From positions 1 to 41,111 of the IMG/VR virus record IMGVR_UViG_3300048784_000183: DNA of 41,111 bases. One strand, 5' to 3'. Positions 5,625-14,891 of the stretch are shown one piece after another (the first letter of the stretch is position 1; every line of letters begins with the position of its first letter). The stretch is from a virus. The notes beneath the pieces were generated by a model. It ran no database searches and was not told the DNA's origin. It saw only the letters and a program-made list of their open reading frames with translations. Position numbers and translations under genes: made by a program.

Positions 5625-5874
5625 ATTGCAAGAGCTGAGGGAATTGATTGCTGGGCAAGGCCCAACCGCCGTTGACATCGGAACAGGGTTGGAGGGAGTC
5701 GAATTGGAAGGATAGCGTGGTCTGATCCACCAGCTTATAGCGCGGACACATGCCATTCGCATCTGGTTGTACCAAGTAAGGAGTAATTGCCGGGAAATCT
5801 TCTTTACACCCGACAAGACTAAGACCCGCCGCTGTTATCCAAAGAATTAGCACCAGCGTTTTCAACTGTTTGTT
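5584..5874 (-). CDS. Lipoprotein, spanin (Rz1-like) candidate, 96 aa
   Basis: Starts MNKQLK with a hydrophobic signal and lipobox LVGC (Cys24), so a type II signal peptide and an outer-membrane lipoprotein. Its place between a small membrane protein and the endolysin suggests an outer-membrane spanin. It is longer than lambda Rz1 and not proline-rich throughout. The mature part has four Cys, counting the lipidated one and CPRYK, PCSDVNGGW and AACATPQ. Starts inside the upstream gene (56-base overlap). Confidence 0.6.
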   Translation of the reverse strand, partial: NKQLKTLVLILWITAAGLSLVGCKEDFPAITPYLVQPDANGMCPRYKLVDQTTLSFQFDSLQPCSDVNGGWALPSNQFPQLLQYARDAQAACATPQ

Positions 5875-6040
5875 CATTGCCTGATTTCTCCGCTGTTTGA
5901 AGTGCGGCTTGATTAGCAGCAAGAGCAGCAGAGGACTTCCTTGCCGCTGCCCACTGTTTATAGTCTAATGATAATACGGCGAACAACTTCGAGAGAAGCC
6001 ATTCGCCGATTGTCGCTGCTAATCCAGCTAAAAAAGTCAT
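5819..6040 (-). CDS. Small membrane protein of the lysis cassette, 73 aa
   Basis: N-terminal hydrophobic segment FLAGLAATIGEWLLSKLF (residues 3-20), then a basic, Ala/Gln-rich helix and a Gly/Ser/Asn tail. One membrane segment plus a periplasmic-type helix, overlapped by the lipoprotein gene, is consistent with an inner-membrane spanin partner or an accessory holin. Not assigned further. Confidence 0.55.
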   Translation of the reverse strand: MTFLAGLAATIGEWLLSKLFAVLSLDYKQWAAARKSSAALAANQAALQTAEKSGNEQTVENAGANSLDNSGGS

Positions 6041-6046
6041 AATTAA

Positions 6047-6256
6047 TTAAAACTCAACTTTTGCTGCAAGAGATACCAATGCGGCTTGAATCATAGGATT
6101 GAAAGGCACTTCCAATGCTCCTAATTCAACAGCTGCACCTGGAAACAAGACTGCTATCTCATCTTCGATCGCGGGCACCAATTCAGTTACCAACACTTGT
6201 AAGTCAGCAGCACCGATGTCTTTTAAAATCTGTAATAGTTTTGGGGACAATGCCAT
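6047..6256 (-). CDS. Hypothetical small protein of the lysis cassette, 69 aa
   Basis: AAGGAG 6 bases before the ATG. Moderately hydrophobic and acidic (LLQILKDIGAADLQVLVTEL, then PFNPMIQAALVSLAAKVEF). No clear membrane span and no motif recognised. Located between the XhlA-like holin and the spanin candidates. Confidence 0.6.
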   Translation of the reverse strand: MALSPKLLQILKDIGAADLQVLVTELVPAIEDEIAVLFPGAAVELGALEVPFNPMIQAALVSLAAKVEF

Positions 6257-6269
6257 AAAAACTCCTTGG

Positions 6270-6437
6270 TTATTTTGATTGAATTAAAGCTAACACAATT
6301 TGAAACAATCCTGTCAATATCAAACTTGCAAGTATTGTCCCGCCAACAATCTTCCATTTAAATTCTAACAACTTATCAACCTTAGTCTCTAATTTGTCGA
6401 ACCTATCGAAAATCATCTGAAGGACTACTTTATCCAT
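6270..6437 (-). CDS. XhlA-like holin or holin-associated protein, 55 aa
   Basis: Starts in a TAATG overlap with the upstream gene. N-terminal amphipathic helix (MIFDRFDKLETKVDKLLEF, residues 8-26) followed by one membrane segment (IVGGTILASLILTGLFQIVL, about 30-49) and a short basic tail. This order, coiled coil then C-terminal membrane anchor, is that of XhlA-type holins. It would act in the inner membrane to control lysis. Confidence 0.65.
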   Translation of the reverse strand: MDKVVLQMIFDRFDKLETKVDKLLEFKWKIVGGTILASLILTGLFQIVLALIQSK

Positions 6438-6913
6438 TAAGCCTCATAGCCATATGCATATATGGTGCCGTCAAACGCAGCAGCGCCGTTGTCAAAGAAG
6501 GCATAAGTCCCGGATGCGACTGGGAAGAAAATTCCCCCCAATTCTGAATTGGTTTGAGCTATAGCAAGATTTCCCACGTTGCCAGTAGACGAAGAAGGAG
6601 TAATTCCACCAACATAGATTGGACTTACCGGAGCTGTGCTAGAGATTATACCTTGATCATTATTAGCTTGCCCAAGGAATTGGCAATCTCCAGCTGCTGA
6701 ACTTTGCACAAGAAATCTTAATGCGTATATCGTGAGAGTTTTCCCAGCGGTCACCTGATAACCGGAAGAAGCCCCTGGCAATCTGAATGTTCCATACCGA
6801 CCCCCAGCTCCTTCAACAGCAGTTACCAAGACTATCAATCCAGGGACAGTCATAATCACTCCACCAACATTAACTGTTGGAATAGTCCCTAAAGTTCCAA
6901 TTGGTGTAGCCAT
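6437..6913 (-). CDS. Virion structural protein, 158 aa
   Basis: Beta-rich, Gly/Ala/Ser/Thr-rich (GGVIMTVPGLIVLVTAVEGA, then GRYGTFRLPGASSGYQVTAG, ending DGTIYAYGYEA), like small receptor-side or decoration proteins. It follows the second tail fibre directly, so it may be a fibre cap, a distal tail component or an adhesin. No chaperone or enzyme motif. Confidence 0.6.
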   Translation of the reverse strand: MATPIGTLGTIPTVNVGGVIMTVPGLIVLVTAVEGAGGRYGTFRLPGASSGYQVTAGKTLTIYALRFLVQSSAAGDCQFLGQANNDQGIISSTAPVSPIYVGGITPSSSTGNVGNLAIAQTNSELGGIFFPVASGTYAFFDNGAAAFDGTIYAYGYEA

Positions 6914-6916
6914 TTT

Positions 6917-8911
6917 TTACTCCTGCATTCCCTGGATATAATCTCCAGTTCCATTATCTGTTATTGTTTGTCCACTTGCATTCCAAAAAGATACTAACTG
7001 AATTTCACTAACTCCAGCATCAATAGTTATACCACTAGCAACTTTGACCATTTGCACCAAGCTATCATTTGATCCAGTGGCAAACTCCAGTGACCCATTT
7101 ATTACAACCCCGCGTCCAGATCCAGTGATATTTAATTGCTTATTAATAACTACATTTTCTGTATAAGTCCCAGTTTGAATAAAAATACTTTGTCCAGCAG
7201 TCGCTGCAGTTATCGCCGCAGAAATTGTTGTATAAGTCTGAGTCGGACCAACTACGAAGTCGTAAAGACCTGAGGATGGGCCAGGGGGTGCTCCGAATTC
7301 AGTAAACACAAGAGGATTGGTTCCAATAGTATTTACTTGAGCAGTTTCAACCCACAGAGTTGTTCCATTCACAGTTCCATTTATAACAGGGATGGCCCCA
7401 GTATTATTTATATCCGATGGAGTATCATAATCAAGGGCCCTGGTCAAAATCACTGGCAAAAGTGATGTCTGCAATTGAGTTACAGAGTAGACACCATTGA
7501 ATGCTCCAGATGGAGTTTGGGTATCATTTTTAACCAATAATCTTTGTCCGATAGCTGTAAAGGTATATCCATCAACTACTAATGGGGTATTTATCACGCT
7601 ATTTGTTAAGGTAGCGCCAACTCCGGAGACACCATTATTATATGTAAATCCAGATGTATTTGCTGCAGATGTAGTAGCAGCTTGAACGGCGACCGCTGGG
7701 TTTATCCCAGCCACAGCGTTAGCAACAGCAGTATCAACATAAGCAGTTGATGCGGCGACAGTGCTATCATTGCCTTGGGCTTGAGTCCCAACAATTGGAT
7801 TAGATAGAGTTGGTGTCATCGCTAACACCACGGAACCGGAGCCCGTTGCCGGCGCAGCAGAAATTGCCGTTCCATCACCCTGCAAAATACCAGTGACCGT
7901 AGTTGACAATGTTAAGGCGGGCGTTGTCCCACTACTAGAAGTTCCAGCCAAGCCATTAGCTGTAACCACGGAAATAGCGGTGATATATCCAGCGGCGGCG
8001 AGGTCATCTAACGCTACCGAAACATTAGGCGGGACAACTGGCCAATCACTTGGTGTTGCAGGGAAATATGGAACCTGAACTGCATCTCCACCATAAAATA
8101 TGGTCCCTCCAGAATTAGTCACACTTGAGGCGGCCGGTAGTGTGCCCATCTGAGCTTCCATTAAACAATTTACATCGGCAAGGCTTACGGTGCCGAAAAC
8201 TGAGCCACTGACCAAAAGAAGTATGGCACGCCCAGTTGATGTCGTGCTTAAGTTTACTGCACCAAAATAAGTGCTTGTGGTTGAGTAGACTATGCTATCG
8301 ACAGCCCCGGTAGACATTATCGTCATACCGTCGTTTTGATTAAAATATTCAGCAACCAAGGCAAAACAATCCGTCAACTGCAGCGACCCTTTATTCTGAA
8401 TAGCGCCGTTGATGTTAAAGGTAGTTTGATTTCCTGAGTTTTCAGACACTAGATTCAATGGCAAGTTACCAGGCATTGCAACATTGCTAAAATAGAATGC
8501 GCTAATTCCAGTGATTGAACTAAAGTCAAAAGAAAGCGCAGACACAGACCCGGAGCTGGTCATACCAAGATTGGTAACACCGCCGATATTGGTTCCAGCT
8601 TGGTTCCAACTCGTATCAATGGTTATCCCAGCGTTTCCAAAATCAAGCACTGTAGATGCAGGGTCTGGGCCTTGAATAAACACATTCACTCGAAGCACCA
8701 AGCCATCGACAGAATAAATCCCTGGATTTTGTATTTGAATTAAACTTAAAGTTGCTGGATTTGTAATTGAGGCCATCGCTCCGGCGACAGTTAAAAACGG
8801 TTTATTCGGATAACCGAGTTTTCCAGTTGAATCATTACCCCCAGTGCTAACAAAAGCGGTGTTAGCCTGAACTATCTTAAATGGTGGTGATCCAAAAGGT
8901 AATAATGCCAT
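6917..8911 (-). CDS. Tail fibre/tailspike-like protein with beta-helix domains, 664 aa
   Basis: Residues about 15-290 start with NDSTGKLGYPNKPFLTVAGA, typical of pectate-lyase-like right-handed beta-helix fibres, followed by repetitive short-strand sequence. The middle (about 315-500) is Ala/Thr/Ser/Gly-rich fibre shaft. The last 110 residues (TYTTISAAITAATAGQSIFI, TGTYTENVVINKQLNITGSG, FWNASG, ending YIQGMQE) are shared with the fibre at 19573-20565. Likely a host-receptor-binding virion protein. Confidence 0.7.
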   Translation of the reverse strand: MALLPFGSPPFKIVQANTAFVSTGGNDSTGKLGYPNKPFLTVAGAMASITNPATLSLIQIQNPGIYSVDGLVLRVNVFIQGPDPASTVLDFGNAGITIDTSWNQAGTNIGGVTNLGMTSSGSVSALSFDFSSITGISAFYFSNVAMPGNLPLNLVSENSGNQTTFNINGAIQNKGSLQLTDCFALVAEYFNQNDGMTIMSTGAVDSIVYSTTSTYFGAVNLSTTSTGRAILLLVSGSVFGTVSLADVNCLMEAQMGTLPAASSVTNSGGTIFYGGDAVQVPYFPATPSDWPVVPPNVSVALDDLAAAGYITAISVVTANGLAGTSSSGTTPALTLSTTVTGILQGDGTAISAAPATGSGSVVLAMTPTLSNPIVGTQAQGNDSTVAASTAYVDTAVANAVAGINPAVAVQAATTSAANTSGFTYNNGVSGVGATLTNSVINTPLVVDGYTFTAIGQRLLVKNDTQTPSGAFNGVYSVTQLQTSLLPVILTRALDYDTPSDINNTGAIPVINGTVNGTTLWVETAQVNTIGTNPLVFTEFGAPPGPSSGLYDFVVGPTQTYTTISAAITAATAGQSIFIQTGTYTENVVINKQLNITGSGRGVVINGSLEFATGSNDSLVQMVKVASGITIDAGVSEIQLVSFWNASGQTITDNGTGDYIQGMQE

Positions 8912-9145
8912 CTATGACCCCAAAACAGCTGTTTTTATTTTCAACAATGTAGGCACATCTGTAGCTGCGAGTGCGGTTGGACCAATTATATATTCCTTAT
9001 GAATTACACGAGTACTTTTCCCATAAGACACTGTTGTTGTTCCATGGAAAATTTTCCATCCTTTTGGAAGATCTGCCGAAACGACTGGCTTTTCTTTAGG
9101 ATCAAAATCACATTCCCACGTAATTGTTGAAGATACTTTTTTCAT
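8912..9145 (-). CDS. Small virion-module protein, 77 aa
   Basis: I chose MKKVSSTITW (ATG in a TGATG overlap with the upstream gene) over an earlier in-frame ATG at 9163. Contains WECDFDPKEKPVVSADLPKG and a basic beta segment; soluble, no motif recognised. It sits between two fibre-type genes and may be a fibre assembly or attachment protein. Confidence 0.55.
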   Translation of the reverse strand: MKKVSSTITWECDFDPKEKPVVSADLPKGWKIFHGTTTVSYGKSTRVIHKEYIIGPTALAATDVPTLLKIKTAVLGS

Positions 9146-9879
9146 CAAGACCCCACATAGCAAATACCATCACCGCTTGTGACAGAGATTACATACACTG
9201 AATTCAGATTACTAACTGCCATACTCGTTGCTTGCCCAGGCTGTAACTCAAATCCAGTGGAAGATGAGACACCAGCTGATCCAATATAAACACTAGATGA
9301 ATTTGTGGACAAGGCTTGGACAATGACTCCGTTGATCAATGGTTGAGATGCTGCAATTGGCATAGCAGTCCCAGTAGAAACCATTTGCCCGGTAAACGGA
9401 GATGCCGATGTAGTAGTTGGGAAATTTGAAACTTGAGTTATCTGTAGGCCATTCGTTTGGTTTAGTGCCGTAGCAGTTCCAGGAGCTAGCGGAGAATCAC
9501 TAGATAAAATTACTCTCTGAGTCCCAGCATTGGATGCTCCAGCACCGACAGGAGTCGCAACACCCGCTACTTGGACTAGATTTACAGGGCCAATAACGGC
9601 TAGATCCGGAGCTGTGATTAAACTCCCAGCCGCATTTGTTCGAAACGGCTGTAATGCCCCACTTGGATTTATACCACCAACCTCAGTTGAGGATAATGGT
9701 GCTGGATTTACACCGTTCAATCCAATGGATGGATTTGAGACTGATATGGATCCTGAGATTTTAAGATTTCCAAGAGCATCGAATTGAAGTGGAATTCCTA
9801 TACCAGAAGGTAGGACACCACCCACATTTGTATAGGCCCTTGGGGCTGGTAGACCTGTTGTACCGATACTTCCAGACAT
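9145..9879 (-). CDS. Virion structural protein, fibre-like, 244 aa
   Basis: Start MSGSIGTTGLPAPRAYTNVG at 9879, preceded by GGAG at 8 bases; an in-frame ATG at 9942 lies in the control region and is unlikely. Low-complexity Gly/Ser/Thr/Asn/Val beta sequence throughout, with turns such as GGVLPSG and GGINPSG, ending ISVTSGDGICYVGS. Typical of phage structural adhesins or baseplate/fibre proteins; no enzyme motif. Confidence 0.6.
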   Translation of the reverse strand: MSGSIGTTGLPAPRAYTNVGGVLPSGIGIPLQFDALGNLKISGSISVSNPSIGLNGVNPAPLSSTEVGGINPSGALQPFRTNAAGSLITAPDLAVIGPVNLVQVAGVATPVGAGASNAGTQRVILSSDSPLAPGTATALNQTNGLQITQVSNFPTTTSASPFTGQMVSTGTAMPIAASQPLINGVIVQALSTNSSSVYIGSAGVSSSTGFELQPGQATSMAVSNLNSVYVISVTSGDGICYVGS

Positions 9880-9933
9880 GTAAAAACTCCAATTTGTCTC
9901 ATTTTGAGACGAATATTGTATCAATATGGTCAT

Positions 9934-9951
9934 CGATGGCACTTGCCATCG
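9934..9951. promoter_or_regulatory. 18-bp palindrome between divergent genes
   Basis: CGATGGCA (9934-9941) and TGCCATCG (9944-9951) are perfect 8-base arms with a 2-base centre. It lies between the minus-strand gene starting at 9879 and the plus-strand secreted gene starting at 9972, so it may be an operator for one or both. Confidence 0.6.
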
Positions 9952-9959
9952 AAATGTGC

Positions 9960-9965
9960 TATTAT
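9960..9965 (+). promoter_or_regulatory. -10-like TATTAT close to the start codon of the secreted gene
   Basis: TATTAT lies only 6 bases before ATG 9972 with no Shine-Dalgarno between, which would give a leaderless or nearly leaderless mRNA. No good -35 is visible; the palindrome occupies that position, as for an activator or operator site. Confidence 0.3.
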
Positions 9966-9971
9966 TTAAGA

Positions 9972-10286
9972 ATGAAAATACTACTTTTTATTATGTTAAA
10001 TGTAGCGAGCGCTCTGGCATTAGCCGATAACAGATGGTTTTGTACTGAAGAGTCCAGTCAAGTGATGTCCGATGAAGTACGGGCCTGTGGTGTCGCTTAC
10101 AATAAGACTGAGGATGAAGCTAGGGAGAATGCTCTAGGTGGAGCAGTTATCGAATTCAAAGCTATATGCCAAATATCCGATGACTGCAGAAATAGAAAGT
10201 TCAATGCAATTCCATCTAGAACTGAATGCTATCCATTCAAAAATGGGTACAAATGCTATAGAATGATAAGATTCATCCTCAAATAA
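9972..10286 (+). CDS. Secreted cysteine-rich protein on the opposite strand (moron candidate), 104 aa
   Basis: Start MKILLFIMLNVASALALADN: a clear Sec signal peptide with cleavage predicted after ALA (about residue 16). The mature part has six cysteines (C23, C39, C64, C71, C85, C93), enough for three disulfides, and an acidic-basic mix; no domain recognised. It is the only plus-strand gene inside the minus-strand late module and ends directly against the next gene (stop codons abut at 10286/10287). Expression from its own promoter, as in lysogenic-conversion or exclusion genes, is inferred. Confidence 0.65.
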   Translation: MKILLFIMLNVASALALADNRWFCTEESSQVMSDEVRACGVAYNKTEDEARENALGGAVIEFKAICQISDDCRNRKFNAIPSRTECYPFKNGYKCYRMIRFILK

Positions 10287-13175
10287 TTATCGCTCTTCGA
10301 TCTGTCTCGATTGAGCTGCTTGATCTTGGGTTTGATAATTTTTCGACATTTCCCCCATTTTACCAGTGCTTTTTTTGGCTTTCATTGGAGGTGCTTGTTG
10401 AGATGCTTTTTGCTTCATGAATACCGACTGAGCTGCTTGGATATTTTGTGGCATGAATGTGCTATCCATAGGTGCTCCTAAAAATAAGCTCAAGCCCTGT
10501 CTTGTCGCATAATTCGGTCGCTCTTCCTTCATCTGATTTTCTGAAATCTTAGCGGTCAATTGTTTCGATAAATGCTTATAAAGCTCCGGGTACATGCTAG
10601 TCATATGTTTCATATCATTAATTGTAAGACTTCCATCTTTAACTTGATTAAGGATGGACAATGGCTGATTGGATAAATCGATGGCATGATCATATTTTTT
10701 TGTAGCTTCCTTAGTATCAGGTGCTTCATCAAATGGTAATTTATTAGGATTTTCCTGAGGCTTGAGTGACTGAAGGTAATTGAATACTCGACCCTTCGCC
10801 TGATTCAGCATAAAATTGTGTTGTGGATATACTGCACCTAGATTTCCAACTTCTGACTGAACATCAGGCTGTACGGTATGCACTTCTCCACCTTCAGCAA
10901 ATTTTGGAGGGCCTGTTGGAGCTGTTCGCTGCTTCGGTGCCTGCATTTGATTTTGAATCTGTTGATTAACTCCACCCTGGTCTATGAACTTTTTAACCTT
11001 ATTTCTGGCACTCTCATTAGCCACATAATCCACAGCTTTAGGCACACCGATTTTGAAGATATTATCCAGCCCGGTGTTTATTTTTTGGGCACCACGCTCC
11101 ACCTTGTCCGCGTAGTTTAGCGCGGTCCCCATACTCTCTGGAGCATTTTCAGATAGGGCCTTTGTTGCGGCAGCAGCGTTAATATCTGAATTACTCTTAC
11201 CAAGAGCCCGCAATATCTTAGGGCTCATATCTTCACCGACGATGAATTTTTTAATGGCAAAATCTCTAGCACTCCCTACTGACATACCCTTTGGAGATTC
11301 AAAAAAACTTCTAAAGGCATCCATATGATTAGTCCCAGATGGATTAAAGCTCTTAGGGAATGACCGAATATATGTTTGAATGTCGTTAACCTTAGATAGA
11401 TCATCAGGATTAAAAATACTCTGTTTAATTTCAGGTTCCATGGAATTGATTTTGTTGAAAAAAATCTTTGGGCTAAATTCTCCAGTAGGAGATGACGCCT
11501 TTCTAAGGGCACTCTTCTGATAATCCTGCATGACTTTAAATTGATCTGGAAACTCTTGGGCAAACCAACCTCTAAACTGAGAGTTATCTTTTTTAACCAG
11601 TTTATTTGTCACCTGTTCAAAGTCTAAATTTTTAATGAAATCCAAGGCATCTTGAGGGCCATGAATTTTACCTTTACCGAGCTCATCAGATAGTTTTGCT
11701 ACTTTCTGAATAAACGGGGCGTATTCACCCTTAGCTTGCTGCATTTTTGGCAAAAGATTGTTTATTTTATCCGATACATCCTTAAAAATTCCCTGCTCTT
11801 CTGGAGTTGATTTTGCTAAATTTTCATTAAGACTTGTGGCATATCTTGTGATTGTATTTGTTTCCCAATCGCTGAGCTTATCACCAATAATTGCTGCCAT
11901 CCTTCTTTCCCCAGGAATGGTGCTATTGGCCATGTCTTTTAGTGCTTTTCTCTGAAAGGAAATATCTTCTACGCTGGTCGCATTCTGAATATTCTCAGCC
12001 ACAGATCTTGCAAATCTGGCCATTGGGGAATTAGGAGTCTGAGTTACTTCAGGCATATTTAGAATATTTCTGGCAATTGCGGGAGCACTCATTTTTGACA
12101 AAGGTATATTCGGAGTTACCTCATGGATTGCATCATACATCTCTTGAATTGGAGCGTATTCAGATGAAATCTGTTTTGTGATACCATCCTGGATAGATTG
12201 CCCAGCTTGAGCCTTAGTGATTTCAGCCGATGGTGCGACATCATCAAGGGCAGTCATCGCTCCTTGATAAGCATTGTTATAAAGACTTTGTCTGCCCCGC
12301 GCTGTTGGGGACGGTGGTCCATGCAATAGAGCATCTTCCCCCATTTGGACTGCTTTATCTCCAGAGACCATACCATTCATAATAGGGAGATTAAGCCTAT
12401 CGGCCGCGTCCATTACTTCCCCTGCTTCAGGTTTAAGATTAGGCAATGCTTTTGATGCCATCGTCTCAGCAGTCATATCGGCTTCTGATGGCAGAGACAT
12501 CCGGCTTCCAAGATCTTCTAATGTTTGTCCTGCAAGTTTTGCTGCTTTTGTTGCGGCAATCTTCTCAAGTCCTACTCCAATAGTTCCAAATATTCCACCG
12601 GCCGCACCACCAAACAAAGCAGCTGCGCCCATATGGGCCAATGCAGAAGATACCGGACCATCTGGATCACCCTGTCCAAGCATGGATTTACTGATTTCAT
12701 TTCCACCCTCCATGACTCCGGTCTCAATGGCGCCTTTTAGCATATGAGCACCAACACGTTGAAGTACCGGAAGGCCCTTTATGGCAGCATTCACTCCGGT
12801 CAGAGCCTCAGCTCCCATCAGTCCTGCTGTTGATCCAAGGACATTTCCGACCATTGAAGCGCCTGGATTTTGTTCTTCTAGATTTTTTATGTCCTCTGCT
12901 TTTTCAGGCGGCAAAACGACACCAAAGCCCTGCTCTTGAGCCCATTTATCGGATTGACCTAAGGTCAAGCCACGAGCAAACCCTTTAAAACCGGCCTCTA
13001 ATGAGGTGCCGAAATCCTCACCGAATTCTTGATTATCATCAGATTGGAATTGCGAATCCGGTACAAAATCAGGCGCTGAACCGGATTGGGCAGCTTGTGG
13101 AGCTGGTGCCTGGGGTTGAGCCTCAGCATCTGGAGTAAACTGTGTGTCAGGGACAAAATCTTGAGGCGCATCCAT
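10287..13175 (-). CDS. Large internal virion (ejection-type) protein, 962 aa
   Basis: Pro/Gln/Asp-rich N-terminus (FVPDTQFTPDAEAQPQAPAP and a repeat FVPDSQFQSDD), then hydrophobic Gly/Ala segments (MGAAALFGGAAGGIFGTIGV, about 185-205), then long helical sequence. Length, position after the nozzle-like gene and low complexity fit the internal core/ejection proteins of podoviruses that cross the envelope during DNA delivery. It carries the motif KFAEGGEV shared with neighbouring virion proteins. Starts in a TAATG overlap. Confidence 0.65.
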   Translation of the reverse strand: MDAPQDFVPDTQFTPDAEAQPQAPAPQAAQSGSAPDFVPDSQFQSDDNQEFGEDFGTSLEAGFKGFARGLTLGQSDKWAQEQGFGVVLPPEKAEDIKNLEEQNPGASMVGNVLGSTAGLMGAEALTGVNAAIKGLPVLQRVGAHMLKGAIETGVMEGGNEISKSMLGQGDPDGPVSSALAHMGAAALFGGAAGGIFGTIGVGLEKIAATKAAKLAGQTLEDLGSRMSLPSEADMTAETMASKALPNLKPEAGEVMDAADRLNLPIMNGMVSGDKAVQMGEDALLHGPPSPTARGRQSLYNNAYQGAMTALDDVAPSAEITKAQAGQSIQDGITKQISSEYAPIQEMYDAIHEVTPNIPLSKMSAPAIARNILNMPEVTQTPNSPMARFARSVAENIQNATSVEDISFQRKALKDMANSTIPGERRMAAIIGDKLSDWETNTITRYATSLNENLAKSTPEEQGIFKDVSDKINNLLPKMQQAKGEYAPFIQKVAKLSDELGKGKIHGPQDALDFIKNLDFEQVTNKLVKKDNSQFRGWFAQEFPDQFKVMQDYQKSALRKASSPTGEFSPKIFFNKINSMEPEIKQSIFNPDDLSKVNDIQTYIRSFPKSFNPSGTNHMDAFRSFFESPKGMSVGSARDFAIKKFIVGEDMSPKILRALGKSNSDINAAAATKALSENAPESMGTALNYADKVERGAQKINTGLDNIFKIGVPKAVDYVANESARNKVKKFIDQGGVNQQIQNQMQAPKQRTAPTGPPKFAEGGEVHTVQPDVQSEVGNLGAVYPQHNFMLNQAKGRVFNYLQSLKPQENPNKLPFDEAPDTKEATKKYDHAIDLSNQPLSILNQVKDGSLTINDMKHMTSMYPELYKHLSKQLTAKISENQMKEERPNYATRQGLSLFLGAPMDSTFMPQNIQAAQSVFMKQKASQQAPPMKAKKSTGKMGEMSKNYQTQDQAAQSRQIEER

Positions 13176-14890
13176 TATTGAACCCGTTTCCAGCCACCCT
13201 GCACTTTTTGATATTGAACACCATTCATTGATTTAGTTTCAGCCTGAGGTTGGTCTTTGTAACCACCATCATATCCCGAAAATCCCTTAGATTTAACCAA
13301 CTGATTCACTCTTGAATTATTTTCCTGGGCAATTGCCTTTAATTGAGGCATCACCCGAATTGAATTGAAAAATTTAGTGGGCTCTGAAGCAACCAGTTTC
13401 GATATGAAGTTTTGTTCGCCTTCTTTATAAACACCACCATTTGTAGCTTGACGGTAGGACCCTTGAAGCTCTGCCGCCAAAGCCTCACCCTTATTTCTAT
13501 CTGAAATACTTAGGTCGCCGGAATGGTCTTGAGTCCAATCCATGAATCTATGCAGTTTTTGATCAAACTCAATACCACTATTGATAGAACTTCTATCGTC
13601 ACCGGATAATGGAACTGAGGCTTGTCCTTTGAGACCTGGAAAGTGCTTGTCCTCAGCATTTTTAGCCATAGTCTCACCCTGAGGTCCAAGCATTCTACGC
13701 ATGTTATTTTGCTTTTGGAACTGCTCTTCTCCAGATTCTCCACCAGGCTGACCTCCCATTAGCATTTTCATAAATGCGCCCTTAGACGCAGCTTGATCTG
13801 CCAAATTAGAGTTCATTGAATCAACGCCGTTGGAAATCATACCGAGTTGTTGTTCAGCATTCTGTCTTTCTGGACTTCCAGGAGGTAATTTATTAACCAT
13901 ATCTACCATAGAATGAAGAGCTGCTCTATTTGCCTGCATGTGAGCTAGAGTATCAGCTTTAATATTAGCTTCAGCCTTGGTCGCAGTAGTTTGAGCTCCA
14001 GCGAGTCCAGCTTGAGCCTGCTGTACTTGGTGTTGATTATTCATACTGATAAAATTTTGGGCATTTGACTTACTTTGTTTCTGAGCCTCTAAATCCCTAC
14101 TAATTTCGTTATTCATCATTTCTAAAAGAGCATTTGGCTGATGAGATAACCCGGCACCAGCACCGCTTATCATTAGACCAAAAATAGAACCAATCTTTCC
14201 GAGAGTACTTTTTTTGGCAAAAAGATCTCCATACGTCTCTGGAGTAATATGCCCATTCTTAAGATCCTGTGCCCACGCAGCATCTTCGTTTTTAAGATCA
14301 CTTGAGACATTCATTTTATTAGCAGTGAATTCATCCTGAGGAGGAGCTGCCTGTTGCTGATCTTGAGATGGCTGAGCCTGAGGTTGGCTGGCACCAGATT
14401 GATCTACTTGATCATTGGAAGGCATTGGTGCTACAGCCTGCTGGTCTTGTTGTGCAGATTGGCTCTGAACAGGTGCTTGATCAGGCTGAGCCTGAGGTTG
14501 TGAATAGGCATTAGATCCACTTGGCATTAAAGCATTAGGAGTTCCACTCGGAGCATTTCCGGTGACTGGCTGTTGTGGTTGAGATTGTGGACCACCGACG
14601 TTAATAACGACTGGGGTCTGAGCTTTTTGAGATGAATCATCAGAAGAAACATCATTATTGGTTTGAACATCGCCCTGCTCTGCAAACTTCTGGACACTAC
14701 CTCCGCCTGCATATTTAACTGATCCACCACTGCAATCTTTTTGTGTTGAGAGTTTTTCAAGATCACTTCTCATCTTATCAGTCAAAGCACCATGAGCAAT
14801 TTTTAGCTCATGGCCGTTTTTATGACGCAAAGTAGTGGTATTCTTGTCAGAAGAAATCTTTTTGAAGTTTTTAAAATCAATTCCACTCAT
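13175..14890 (-). CDS. Internal virion protein, 571 aa
   Basis: N-terminal basic region, then KYAGGGSVQKFAEQGDVQTN (about 59-78), a long Gln/Pro/Ser-rich linker (about 80-190) and helical Ala/Gln/Met-rich sequence with a hydrophobic Gly segment (IGSIFGLMISGAGAGLSHQP). Not enzymatic. Likely packaged with the two adjacent internal proteins and ejected with DNA (inference from position and composition). Confidence 0.6.
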   Translation of the reverse strand: MSGIDFKNFKKISSDKNTTTLRHKNGHELKIAHGALTDKMRSDLEKLSTQKDCSGGSVKYAGGGSVQKFAEQGDVQTNNDVSSDDSSQKAQTPVVINVGGPQSQPQQPVTGNAPSGTPNALMPSGSNAYSQPQAQPDQAPVQSQSAQQDQQAVAPMPSNDQVDQSGASQPQAQPSQDQQQAAPPQDEFTANKMNVSSDLKNEDAAWAQDLKNGHITPETYGDLFAKKSTLGKIGSIFGLMISGAGAGLSHQPNALLEMMNNEISRDLEAQKQSKSNAQNFISMNNQHQVQQAQAGLAGAQTTATKAEANIKADTLAHMQANRAALHSMVDMVNKLPPGSPERQNAEQQLGMISNGVDSMNSNLADQAASKGAFMKMLMGGQPGGESGEEQFQKQNNMRRMLGPQGETMAKNAEDKHFPGLKGQASVPLSGDDRSSINSGIEFDQKLHRFMDWTQDHSGDLSISDRNKGEALAAELQGSYRQATNGGVYKEGEQNFISKLVASEPTKFFNSIRVMPQLKAIAQENNSRVNQLVKSKGFSGYDGGYKDQPQAETKSMNGVQYQKVQGGWKRVQ

Positions 14891-14891
14891 G

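Noticed and set aside
5625-5816. N-terminal extension of the endolysin
   Set aside because: Overlaps the lipoprotein gene completely and has no M15 features; the start at 5624 fits the family length.
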